A stretch of DNA of 64,000 bases. Source: Perca fluviatilis. Its lineage: Eukaryota; Chordata; Actinopteri; Perciformes; Percidae. A program made the position numbers and the translations under genes. This document shows positions 14,559-26,112 of this stretch, piece after piece; positions within the stretch are counted from its first letter, which is position 1; the number at the start of each line of letters is the position of its first letter. The stretch is from contig NC_053123.1 of the NCBI RefSeq assembly GCF_010015445.1, positions 11,047,434 through 11,111,433 of the forward strand. Reading direction: 5' to 3'. Under the pieces are notes generated by a model that worked only from the letters and a program-made list of their open reading frames with translations, made no database searches and was not told the origin of the DNA.

Positions 14559-16952
14559 GAGCTTTTGGATGAAAACACCAGGAGAGGATCAGTAGAAACG
14601 AATAGTCTTAAGGGATTTCGTGACAAGGAGTTTTACATTGTTGTACAATTTTGCATGGAAATGCATGAATGTTTACAATGTGACAGTCTTTAACCCTTCA
14701 TTTGATTTACACAGCATAGGAAACTGTCTAGAATTATGTGGACAAGAGCACAGATGCAAAAGTGATTATTTTGCAACAGTCTGGCACTGGTTGCACAAAT
14801 TAAGCCAGTGGATCTGACATGCATAATTGCAGCTTGACAATGAGCCTGACTCCAATTAGAGACTGCAGATGGATCACAGACCTGCAGTTAATCAGCTGAA
14901 AGGAGAATGCCTTCATACAGCATGGTGTGAAAATGCCACTTTGTTTGTGCTTGTGTTGCACCTTGTGCAGCCGTTTGCACTGCGTGCTGGCCCAAAAATA
15001 GAGAAAAAATAGATTCTCTGTCTATCAATTAAATTTTTTGGGGTTGGCAAGAAAGATACAATAACAATGTTGCAAAAGGATTTTGGATTTGGATAGAACA
15101 CAGTCTCTGTCTCTCTCTGTCCCTTCTTTCTCTCCACTAAAAAAGGTACCCAGGTGTATGGTAGGATATTCAAGGGTAAAATAGTGTATATCCATACAGG
15201 CCTCTTTTTACATTTGCTTTCGCTTCCATTTCAAGTCCCTCTCAGCTGGAGGGTACAGTAAAGTCGATAGGATGTTAACTGAATTCGGAGGGCAAATTCT
15301 CTCTCTATGTCTCTCCAACATGAGAAGACTTTTACGGTTTGCTTGTTTGTTTGTTTGTTTGTGTGTGGGCACATGCGAGTGTGCCAGAGGGCCGATGTGT
15401 TACAGATCTGAGCAACACTGTTACTTTACTCAAAAACAAAATACTATTTTATTTAGACAAGAATCCTCATAACTAAACGTCAAAGTAGGCTACTAGTCAG
15501 TGTTTGGCAAAATGACCCATGCTTCAGAAACGAGTCATAGGAGGTGGTAACTGGAAGTTAGTGGTCGTGGATATGGTTAAAATGAACTTTTGTTGATGTT
15601 TCAACTAAGAGATAGACTATTATTATATTTTGGTGCAAGCCAGCAATTCTCCAACCTATCTGCCATTTCCCATTTCCACTCTTCCTTCTTACTTTTCACT
15701 GTCACTAATTCCACAGTACAGTAATCACCGCTTCTAATGGCTTTTGTGCAGTAAAGGTTAGCAGGTTGTTACACATCACATATAAGCAAAGGTCAGCCTC
15801 CACATTTCGATTCTTGAAGAAAAATATGTTTTCTGCTCATTTTATCATACCAGCTTTGACATATATTTCCTTAAACCTGTAAGGTGCTGCTCGAGATAGA
15901 ACACACAAATAATGATGCAATGGTAGTAAAAACCTGTTGTGCTGCATAGTGAGTTTTAAAACAAATAGCTGGCTCTGTACACAGAATGAGATTAGAAGTA
16001 GCTAAGTTGATGAAACAATGTTTCATTCTGCCGCTGAATTTAAATCACAACAACCGGTCTAATTGTTTTGCTCATTATGATGCTTGTCTTCATGTATGAT
16101 AGGTAAGTTAGTGCATATACTCCATAATGGTTTCAAAAGCCCATGATCTTTGTTGACTCTAGCTGAATTGAAAACATCTCCTGTCATATTGTCTACATTT
16201 TGAAATGTATCATTTAGCAGAAGGTGGACAATGAATTTACACCAGTGGCATTTCCTAGACTATTCTCAGTGCTGCTATTAATAGTCAAATGACCTTTCTA
16301 TTCTTGACTACCTCTCCATCCCTAGCAGAGTGGACAAAGAACCAAAGAGCAAAGACTGGCAGCCATGGGGATAAGGAGAATAAGGATGAAGATGAGTAGG
16401 ATGTATTGAGAGCATAGACGATTGTTCAAAAGCAAAACCTAACATCAAACATACCCTTAATGATAGCAAAAGCCATAGTGAATGAGAGTAGGATGGACAT
16501 CAGGACAAAAGGCTTCTCCTCTTCTCCAGCTGCTATTTAACACTTCAGTGGCTAAAGATTAATTAAATGCAATCAAGCTGAAACTAAGTCCAGAACTGTA
16601 GTTGCATTATACACAGAAAGAATCCACAGTCCTATCTCCCACAGCTTCTTTAAATTGGCTTACTAATTGTGTAAGATTTCAACATCAATACACCTTAACC
16701 ACATAACTGTTGACAAATGACCATCATGGAGAAGATCGACCAGCCTCTGACACTAGATTTTACCACTAGGTCATATCTGGTAGTACATCTGAAGCATTGC
16801 ATTACAGCATAAAATAGCAAGGGCTCCTGTTTAAGCACAAACAAAGTAAACACTTGCTGAGTCTTTTGTTACACTTGATGGAAGGAAGAAAGTGAACAAT
16901 TAAAAATCCAAAATGCCAGGGGAGAGGCATGGGCGCAGGATGCATTGTGAAC

Positions 16953-17271
16953 TAGGGCTGAACGATTTAGGACAAAATATTTTGACTGATATTGCAATTG
17001 TGATATGATTTGCGATATTGGAGGGAATAATTTTTCTCATTTTTATTGAAAAACATATTAAAATGATGTGATTTTTGTGGGGATCTGTACCAAAGAGAGA
17101 TGTTTTTCTAAGTCTGGTAAAATATGATGTGTACGCCAGGGCATCTCTGCAGCACGACAATATTTCATTTAAAATGGTTTACTGAAACGCATTTCGCTTT
17201 TAACAAACATTGCGCCTCCTGCAATTGTTTTATTGTCATTTTGATAAAATTTCAAGTATTGTACAGCCCTA
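16953..17271. mobile_element. Short hAT-like non-autonomous element
   Basis: The ends are TAGGGCTG and CAGCCCTA, an 8-bp perfect inverted repeat typical of many fish hAT MITEs. The interior is AT-rich and non-coding. Flanking octamers TTGTGAAC and GTGTGGGT match only partly, so a target duplication is not demonstrated. Confidence 0.5.
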
Positions 17272-17281
17272 GTGTGGGTAG

Positions 17282-18631
17282 TGTGTTAAAAGATTACTCA
17301 AACCGACTTATCGATTATCAAAATAGTTTTTTGATTGATTGATTGATTTATTTCTGGATAAAGACAATAAAACAGTAATCCAAAGGATAACATGCTAAAG
17401 TAAAATACTTATTTCCAGCACAGTCCTTGGTGTTTCACATGTAAAACAATATACAAAAAGCAAACAAACCATTATGGAAAGACATACATTATGGAGGAGA
17501 AAGTTAAAAAAATATAAACATCACATAAAAAACAAACTAAATGAAAAACAAAAATAATATAAATGCTACACAAACTCACCAATTTATCAATAGATATTCA
17601 CCTTGTTCCATAAAAACTGCTTTACCTGTGTTTTAAAAATCCTTCGTGATGATAGGAGTTTTGTATTAGTAGGCAAACTATTCCATGCCATAATACCAGT
17701 ATAAAAGAAAGAATTTTTAGTTGCATTAGTAGCTCTAAGAACTATGCATGAGCGGATGCTGGCCCTAGTATTATGACTATGCTGCATGTGGACCATGGTT
17801 ACATTAGAGCATAAATAATTGGGGGCATGACCATTAACAATGTTAAACATATGGTTCAGCTTAAGTGGTTCTACTCTTAGATGTACAGGTAGTAGACCAG
17901 CCCTTGTAAACTCCTCCCTACCTATGTGAGTACGGTGGGGTGCTTTTAATAGGTACCGAATAACAATGTTTTGCAGCACTTGGAATTTGTTTTTAAGTTT
18001 TACAGTCAAACCAGAAAACCATGCAGAACAAGCGAAATCTACCTGGCAATGAATCAAAGATGATACCAATAATTTCTTTACAGAGAAATCAAAAAGCTTT
18101 GTCTTACGATATAAAAACTTCAACTTACAGGCACATTTAGCTAAAACCTTGGCTGCAATGGATTCACCTATAAGTGATTGATCCAATGCTAAACCCAAAT
18201 ATGTGACACTGGATTTGGATATAATTTCAGACCCATTACACATCACCTTTAAAAGTATTTAATTTTGCCAACTTCCTTTTTGTACCAAACAGGATTGATT
18301 TAGTCTTGCCCAGATGCATAGAGAGCTTATTTTCTACCAGCCACTGGTTGACAGACTCTAGCTCTATACCAAGAGTATTTTCAATGTCTTTTACATTACA
18401 CCCTGGGACAAGTAAAGCAGAATCATCAGCATACAATAGCAACTTACACCGAACCACAGCTGATCAGTCATTTATATATACTAAAAATAACATGGGCCCC
18501 AGGATCGAACCTTGGGGCACCCCTCACGTTATACTCTGTGGATCAGAGAGGGTCCCCTCAACATCACAGACTTGAGTTGGCGATTAATTTAAGAGTTGAC
18601 AACTAATCGATTAATCTTTGCAGCTCTAATT
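17282..18631 (-). mobile_element. Older palindromic repeat interrupted by a LINE insertion
   Basis: Two halves, 17282..17327 and 18575..18631, read together on the minus strand as one familiar fish repeat with TAATCGATTA motifs. It starts near TTAGAGCTGCAAAGATTAAT and continues through GGTTTGAGTAAT. The LINE at 17328..18574 separates them, with AGT on both sides as a possible 3-bp target duplication. The class is probably a hAT-type MITE, which is inference. Confidence 0.55.
17328..18574 (-). pseudogene. 5'-truncated LINE (L2/CR1/Daphne-like group), reverse-transcriptase remnant
   Basis: On the minus strand the remnant opens with the RT motif GVPQGSILGP (18495..18530). The catalytic box follows as YADDSALL (YADD codons 18422..18433), then the LGKTKSILFG segment. 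A 219-residue C-terminal frame at 17587..18246 contains SLIHCQVDFACSAW and LWNKVNIY, the usual LINE post-RT region. There is a frameshift near 18240 between the RT and C-terminal parts, and a stop near 18463 after YIND. The 3' end is a TGAT/ATCA tetranucleotide tail (17331..17348), as seen in L2/CR1-type LINEs. The endonuclease and RT motifs before the GVPQG box are absent. The element is dead and has no host role I can see. Confidence 0.8.
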
Positions 18632-20749
18632 GGTATGCACCAATTTATAGTTGAAATGTCTTTATTAACAGAAAATTCAGACAGCAGCGACAACTAAAAA
18701 TATAAAAAATGGAATATAATGCAGTAAGGCTCCCACGCATTCTGTATGGCTTTCAAATATTTATGTTATCTCCCGCCTCTTTTGTGTTTTTTGTTTGGGA
18801 AGTAACCTTTATTTAAAAAGGTTGTGACACCTATTCAAATCAATGATACATTCATTAATTATAATTATAATTGCTCAGCTCATATGGCAGTATCCCAGTA
18901 TGGTAGTGGCTTATTGTCCACACATATTAGAAAAACAGAACAACAGCAGAGCAACACGGGGCTTTGAATCCTTTCCTTTCCTCTGAATGGTACTGTAGGT
19001 GGGATCATTATATAGCAGGAAGGAAACAAGTGGTCTTCCAACTAAACCAGAAATACCAGTGTTAATGGAACCCAGAGGCAGGATGAGGACTAATTAAAAG
19101 AAGGGGGGAGAAAAATATGAAATGAGACCACCAAAACATCACAGTTGCCAGCTCGCGGATTCAGCCCATTAGCAAATACATGTTAAGACAACATGAAACC
19201 GAAACAGCAGTGAAACTGCAGTTACCATTCGCATATTTTCTGCTACTATCTGCAGTTTATGAAGGGCATATTATGTAAAATAGTAGAAACAGAAAAGGTT
19301 TAAAGATGAGTGATAAAAATTACAAAGTATTGGCAGTAGGATGTACAATGTAGCATAAAGACAGGATGTAGAAGAGAGGATACAAGATGGAAGACAATTA
19401 TGTGATCATATTATGAAGATTCTTACATATATTACAAATTAATATTATAAAAGACATCATCTGTTTAGTTGAGCGGAGTACACTGGAACACTTAGACCGA
19501 CGTGAAAAACACAGCTCCCTCATTCATTTGCATCTGGATATGCATGTGATCTCAGTAACAGTCAACATCTGCCGTTGTATATTCACTTAGAAAAAAAACA
19601 TGGGAAATACTCATTAAAGAGGTGTTGTGCAGGCTAAAGATAGAACAAACAACATTAAGCGATAGTTTCTAAAATAAAAAAGTGCTAACTCTATGATTAT
19701 TAAAAGGAATATATACTTTGATATACTTCATTCTAATTCAAAATAAACTGCCCTTCTCCGCCATATTACTTTTCCCTTAATCCAGGGGTAAACTGCAGGG
19801 TAGAGCCATTAATTCTATTATCGTGCACCCTACCAGGGTAAAGTAAGGATAGAGTGCAGTGTGCGGTTATTAGCAGCTTACAAGCAACACTTTTGCCAGC
19901 TCACCTTTGCCGCCAGTAAAAACTGCCATTACTCTAGTTTACAATTAGAGTGCTGCAAATCCTAGTACGTGTAATTCAATCAAGACAAAGTGAGTCACTA
20001 GGCAGGACTTATGTCTCGTTGTGATTATGTACATGTGCTCATATCTGTGGAAACGGGAGTGTGAGCTTAAGTTTGGAAACAGAGTTTGTGGTAACAGTGA
20101 TTACAGGAATTATGTAAATAGAGCAGAGTGTGCATACACCCAACACTCTTGATATGGGTAGCATGTGATTATGGCACTGGACACTTTCTGTAGTAGCTGA
20201 GATACTGTACTAGTTGCAAAATTGTTTGCAGGCCTGATCACACAGTCAGCAAAGACAATGACAAAGTGTGACAATGATGAATGCCTAATTGATGACTATT
20301 TGATGGTATTGTTTGTCTGGCACTGCAAAGCTGTTCTGTCACACACACACACTGTAAGCCTGTGTGATTCAAAATGGACTGTAACAGTAGCTGCATGTTT
20401 ATACAGAGTGACCTCCTCCCATTGCCCGCTCATGCTCTATTGGCCAAATTAGGTTTACTAATTGCTTGCTGCTGGTCATTGAACAACGTAGCTGCTGATG
20501 ACAGAACTTGTTCTCAAAAGTAAAGCTGCAGTCACCCTCTTACCAAGCAACAAGGACTGTGTCATCGCTGGCTAACTTATCTTGATTACTCAGCACTGTC
20601 AACAGATTTCTTGGCAGTGTCTTGAGTTAATAGAAGAGGACATGCAATAGTCTATTGATATTCTCAGAGTTGATATCACATCCAGAAACATTACAAATCA
20701 GTATCAAAAGATATATACCAAAGCTTACAGTATCATGTTTCAGTATTAT

Positions 20750-20815
20750 TTACACTTTGTGCCCAGTTTATTAGGTAGAAATACACTAGCTAAAATTAAT
20801 GCAGTCCTGGTAATG
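20750..20815 (+). repeat. Fragment of a dispersed fish repeat (TTTATTAGGTA family)
   Basis: The CAGTTTATTAGGTAGAAATA and CTAAAATTAATGCAGTC blocks resemble the repeat at 30950..31000 (ATTAGGTTCACC, TAATGCACTCC). It is probably a remnant of the same family. Confidence 0.4.
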
Positions 20816-21185
20816 TCTCAAAAAGATTCTGGTAATGATTTACAGTACTGCTGTTTAAGTGATACATGGATCAATGTTAACAGTCATGTGTTTAAAAAAA
20901 ATAAAATAAATAAACTGTTGATATCAATACAAACCATCTTTCTCTTTCTCATCCCCCCCATTTTTTTCAATTTCTCTCTCTGTCTCTTACCTCATTCTTG
21001 TTCTCCATTTCTCTGATCAGATTGCCTGTTATGAGAACTGACTGTCTATCAGACTCTGGGCAATTCTATTACCTGAACCCTTTCACTGCACTGACACACA
21101 AACCACAGAGACGCACACAATATTGACACAGGTAGACGGTGCACATGAATGCACACTCAGCAAGCAATAGAGAAAGAAGCGCGCG

Positions 21186-21311
<126 letters not shown>

Positions 21312-22157
21312 TCATGCTCTTTCTCTGTTCTATTTGCTCTCAATAAACCAAATCTCAGCATATTTGGGTAATCTCGCCCCGGGCAGGGGGAGGTGTGTCC
21401 TAGGAGCCCACTGCAGAGAGCCTCATTGCCAACCCACTGCGCCAACCCTGATGACATCGTCACTATGCACCACTCACCGGGGCAGGACCAGGCCTACAGT
21501 GATTGCCTCAGTCGTTCATATTAAATATATGACATTTTGTCACACTGCAGGCAATATCAATACTGTCCAAAACAAATCCCTATACAACAGATTGTAGCAT
21601 CAGTCAGTGTGCTCATGTATCTTTTGTTTTTCTGGATAAGTATTGAGGATTTAAGTTTCAACCATTGTAAAATTATTGGGGGTGAAAAGTGATTTGTCAT
21701 TTAGGAAATACAAATCACACAAAATACTACTGTAGTTTACCACACAGGGTTATGTGATCGCTTACAATTTTTTACCAGGAGAGAGTGTGTAGGAGGTAGG
21801 CACCACATGTGAAGACAAAACACACGTGAGAGAATAAACAGTTCCCACCTTGGTGGCTTTGCTGCAATATTTACATTTTCAAATGTAATTATTAGGATTT
21901 CATCATAATAAGTTAATATCTGGTGCATAAGTTTTATGAAGAAAAGGGAGTCCAGCCAAACAATTTTTATTTCAAACAAGTAACAGAGGAGCTGGTAGTA
22001 CAAAAACTCTAAGGCCTGAATCCTTCCAAGGCTACCGGTATTGACAACACCCCTCCCAGATTTCTAAGGGATTTCCCAAATAAATTTAAGGTGGCAAGAG
22101 GGATACCTTTATATAAAAAGGGGCCCAAATCTGATCCTGGAAATTTCCTTTTTTCAC

Positions 22158-22247
22158 TTTTTTTTTTTTTTTTTTTTTATTTAAAATTTTTTAAAAATAA
22201 TTTAAAAAAATTTTTTTTAGAAAAAAAACTTTTTTTTTTTTTTTTAA
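22158..22247. repeat. Noisy A/T block inside the LINE
   Basis: A stretch almost entirely T then A runs, replacing the roughly 100 residues of RT sequence expected between the PGNF and LIDLQKAF motifs. It resembles 39781..39915 and 55740..55832. It may be poor consensus sequence and not biology. Confidence 0.6.
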
Positions 22248-22840
22248 AACCCCTTCTTCTCTGCTTTATCTTTCAGACTTTATTAGGAAAGAGGCATAAA
22301 AGGGGAACTTTTGTGGCATGGTGTTAATAGACCTTCAAAAGGCCTTTGATACAGTTCAGTATGATATCCTTTTGAACAAACTCAAAGCTCTGGGATTTTC
22401 TCCTACATCTCTGCAGCGGGTGAGGTCATACCTGGGTGGCAGAGAACAGGTGGTAGATGTGAAAGGGACCTTGTCCTCACCACTTAAATTAACTTGTGGA
22501 GTTCCCCAAGGGAGCATTTTAGGTCCTCTCTTTTTTTGTTATATGTCAATGACATGCCATCAGCCATAAATTGTAATTTGTTTTTATTTGCAGATGATTC
22601 AGCTATTCTAGTCTCTCATAAAGAGAAATCAGAGGTGGAAAGGTTGCTTAGTTTAGAGCTCCTTAACCTCAGTGTTTGGTTAACAGACAACAAGCTGTCT
22701 CTCCACCTTGGCAAAACAGAGTTGATTCTTTTTGGGTCCAGAGTTAAACTAAAAAAGGCAATGGGGTTTAGGGTAGTCGTAGGTGATGTTGAAATTACGG
22801 CCAATGAAGCGGTCACTTACTTGGGCTGTATACTGGACAA

Positions 22841-23630
22841 TAGGGGTGGTACGGTTCATGAAAAAACACCCGAACCGCTCGGTTCGCTAGTCTCGGTCCG
22901 GAGCATGTGTGTACCGCACGGTTCGTCAGTACACTGTTAATGTGCACTAACCTCTTACTGCCGTAGTGTCCACTTTCGACACCTATGTTAAAACAGTTAC
23001 TGGGAATGACGAGCGGGATGGGCGTGACAAACGCAACCCATGGCAGCTGATTGGACGATTGCGTCACATGGGTCTGGCTGGTCCCAAATTTCAAAACAGA
23101 CTGTCATGGCGGCTCGTTCAGAATACGATCTCATATTGTACTAAAATAGTTCACCGAAACGTGTTTCTGAAAACATTTTAAGCGAGAAATAGGCCATGCA
23201 GTTGCTGAATCTGTCTTCATTTCAGATCGACAAAGGTCAGTTTAAAAGATTTTCGTCAGATTTTGAGAGACACCGAGCCGACCGCTCCTCAAGTGGAGTG
23301 GGGTGCCGCTGCAGGTCACGTCACGTCACCTGCAGAAATGTCCAGTGGGAGAGAGGCTGCCCAGAGCTGGAGGATGCGCCAGCGTCGTTTATAGTCTGGT
23401 GTGTGGGAACATTTTGGATTTCACGTTACCTATGATGAAATATAACAATATAGAACTGCCACTGTGTGCACGTTTTGTGCAACATGCATTCAATATGCTA
23501 ATTTTAGCTATATGCTGAAGTATATTCTGGAGTGTTAAAGAAAAAATAAGAACCGTACTGAACCGAAAACCGTGACCCTAAAACCGTGATACGAACCGAA
23601 CCGTGGGTTTTGTGAACCGTACCACCCCTA
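22841..23630 (+). mobile_element. hAT-superfamily non-autonomous element with perfect 8-bp TSD
   Basis: The element is bounded by a perfect 18-bp inverted repeat (TAGGGGTGGTACGGTTCA at the left end and its complement at the right). The octamer CTGGACAA is duplicated at 22833..22840 and 23631..23638. An 8-bp TSD is diagnostic of hAT insertion. Subterminal regions are full of GGTTCG/CGAACC motifs. Near the right end two frames carry parts of a BED zinc finger: SGVWEHFGF (23395..23421) and VCTFCAT (from 23464). The transposase body is missing, so this is an internal-deletion derivative that needs transposase from elsewhere. It inserted into the LINE ORF, so it is younger than that LINE. Confidence 0.9.
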
Positions 23631-25499
23631 CTGGACAACAAACTATCAGGGGAGTTTATGGCCCGAAACGTTATCTCAAAGGTAAGCCAAAGGACTAAGT
23701 TCCTGGCAAGAAAATCTAGCCTCTTAGATAGTAACACCTTGAAAATCCTGGCCGATGCTCTTGTTCAATGCCATCTTGACTATGCCTGTACATCTTGGTA
23801 CACGGGCACTACTAAAAGCCTCAAAGACAAGATACAGATCTGTCAAAATAAACTGATCAGAGTGATACTTAAACTCCATCCTAGAACTCATCTTCTTCCT
23901 GACCATCTCTCCAGTATTAGGTGGCTCAGAGTGGGGGAGAGAGTTTCCCAACTTAAACTGTGTTTAGTTTATAAGATAAGAAATAACCTGGCACCCAAGT
24001 ATTTATGTAATTACTTTTCTAAAATTAGTGATACGCACAGCTATTCCACCAGGGGGAGTTCCACAGATTACAGGCCCTGCCATTTTAAAAGCTGTATGGG
24101 AAAGTACTCTTTCCTATACTCGGCAGCTGTCTTGTGGAATGGCTTACCGTCCAACCTTAAATTGTTGAGCTCCTCCTACTTTCATTTTAAATCTTCAATA
24201 AAAAAATGGTTATCAAACCCATAAAAAAAAATCAAAAGATCCTTCAAGTAATAGGAATATTGTACTGTTGTCTGTACTGTATTGTCTGTTTGTGTGTCTG
24301 CTTGTCTGTCTGGGAATTTAGCCCTTGTTTTCTATTGTGTTTTAGATCTGTTTTACTTGTTTTTTTTACTATTAGTTGACCCCTTTCCCCTTTGTCCTCA
24401 ATGTTTTAATCCATGTGGTGTTACTCCCCTTCCATCTTAAGGACCACAATAGAAACAAGCCTTTGGAAACTAAGATATATTGATCACTCCTCTGCCTATA
24501 TTGACGCACGCAACCATATATACCAATACACACAGACACTCAGGGAGACATGCATACCTACAAACCACACACTGGAAAAAGGCCCCTCCTACAGAGAGCC
24601 CACATAACTGCAGTCCCACACGATCAATAGTGTCATCTGAATGTTTAACTTTGAGCCCCAGGAGATCAATACAGATTTTTTAACAGGAACAAAATACAGA
24701 TTTTTGCCAAATAATGATGCATTGCTACAATAGAAGGCAGTGCCTATGGTATCGGGTCAGTCACAGCAGACAAATACAAGAGAAAGAGACAGTTTGCTAC
24801 ATAGCTTGAAACCCTGGGGAGACTGGGTGAGAAAAATGAAAATCTGAAATTAAATGGTGAAAAATCCTTTGTTGGTTCTGCGTGCAACACTAACATAGCG
24901 TTGATGCTGAATAAAAGCAAAATACAGGACTCACTATTGTATAATTTATGAAGTAGAAATGGAGCATGAGAAATTCCTGCTATAACTACCACTGTATAGA
25001 GTCCTAATATACATGTAGCTCCAAAGGAAGGAACATGGAGAGGGGAAATGCATTAGAAAAGCAATAGAGGAAAGAAAACAAAGAGACCATGACAGAAGAT
25101 GGCAGGTTGACGTTCAAAGCCCTGGGAAAAAAAAGGAAGAACATTCAGACAGGCTGTGAAGGACAGAGGAAGGGTGAATTGAATAAATAAGCAGAAATGA
25201 GAGGGGGGGAGAAGGTCCTCTAGACAGAAGGCGATGTAGGGCGAGGCAGAATAGAAAAAAGTAAAATAGAGTGTGTATGTGAGAGCATGCAACTGAGAGA
25301 GATAAAGAGAGAGAGAGTCAGTAACAGGCCAAGTGGGAGCAGATGAAGGTGTGTGCAGCATGTCAATACAAATGCTAACTCACTCAAGGGCTTCCATCAA
25401 GCTGAAATCGCAGCCTTGCTTCACGGTCAGGCGCTCATTTAAGAGAGCCCCCTATTCTTTTCCTCTCTTCCAAATATTCAAACAATGTCACATCTTCTC

Positions 25500-25710
25500 T
25501 CTCACTATCTTTTTTTTCTCCCTGTTTCTTTTAGCAGAGAAATCACCATGGTCCATCTATTACCCCTGCAGGACCAGCAGTGCGGCTGCTGCAGCATCGA
25601 TAATTGCTTGCTTCCCTAAAGGCATACTGGGAACCCTGGGTTTTTATGAGGGTGTAATCTCCTACCTGGGTTTCACTGACACGTCTTCTCCCATCCCTAT
25701 GACCGGGTGA
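25500..25710 (+). other. Unexplained open segment with a splice-acceptor-like start
   Basis: A T/C-rich tract (25497..25532) is followed by TTTTAGCAG, then an open frame AEKSPWSIYYPCRTSSAAAA to a TGA at 25708..25710. It lies about 300 bp past exon 2 on the opposite strand to the tomosyn gene. I do not recognise the peptide. It could be chance, a conserved non-coding element or an antisense transcript exon. Confidence 0.15.
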
Positions 25711-26014
25711 CCCAGGGGATGGGCTGTTGGATGGACAGTTCTGAGCCTGAGACATGACAGTCGAGCAACATGAAACGAAAGAGCTGAGAAATAGAGGATA
25801 AAAGGGGGAGGGGTGGAGGAAGAAAGGCCCCTGCCTGGAGACACAGTGCCACAGGTTTGTGTAGGAGTAGTTTTTATAATGTACAATAATATATACAACA
25901 GCCAGGTAATTTATTTACTAAGTACATAAATATGTATTCATGTATGTATAGTTTTCTAGTGTGTCTCCAGACAAGAGTAAGGGAGGAAGCGAGCAGTCGA
26001 GTGTTAAAGGATAC

Positions 26015-26112
26015 ATCCGTACACCCCCTGTCCTGGAGCCAATGGCCAGGATCTTCTGCACAGGGTCAAAGGCCAAAGCAGTGGGCTGATAAGGGAAACC
26101 ATGACGCACCGT
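26015..26112 (-). CDS. stxbp5l: Tomosyn (syntaxin-binding protein 5-like), second coding exon
   Basis: This 98-bp internal exon encodes TVRHGFPYQPTALAFDPVQK followed by ILAIGSRTGGVR, the start of the first WD40 beta-propeller blade in tomosyn/Lgl-family proteins. It is preceded on the minus strand by a T-rich tract and a CAG acceptor (26113..26115). It begins in phase 0, matching the phase-0 end of exon 1. I place the 3' end at 26015, where GTATCC follows as a donor. This gives a phase-2 exon end (Arg plus AT) and fits the family alignment, in which an Ile or Leu follows the Arg. An alternative donor a few bases earlier, at GTGTAC within the GGGGGTGTACGG stretch, cannot be excluded. Beyond the donor the open frame continues as non-homologous sequence to a stop, which supports a splice there. 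The next exon (Gly-Arg-Pro-Gly-Val, Cys-Tyr-Cys) was not found in 1..26014. Confidence 0.93.

Larger units (their letters stand above)
22020..24225 (+). pseudogene. LINE (L2/CR1/Daphne-like group) interrupted by a noisy A/T block and a hAT element
   Basis: The reading starts with an RT entry motif, KVARGIPLYKKGPKSDPGNF (about 22089..22150). It is interrupted by an A/T block (22158..22247) and resumes with VLIDLQKAFDTV and GVPQGSILGP in one frame (22318..22569). A one-base shift in a T run near 22535 moves the rest to another frame, which carries FADDSAILV (FADD codons 22587..22598) and LGKTELILFG. A 790-bp hAT element (22841..23630) splits the ORF after YLGCILDN. The C-terminal region resumes at 23639 and ends at 24224 with LWNGLPSNLKLLSS. 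Sequence from 24226 to about 24400 is probably 3' UTR. It belongs to the same broad group as the LINE at 17328..18574 but is a different family. Confidence 0.8.
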
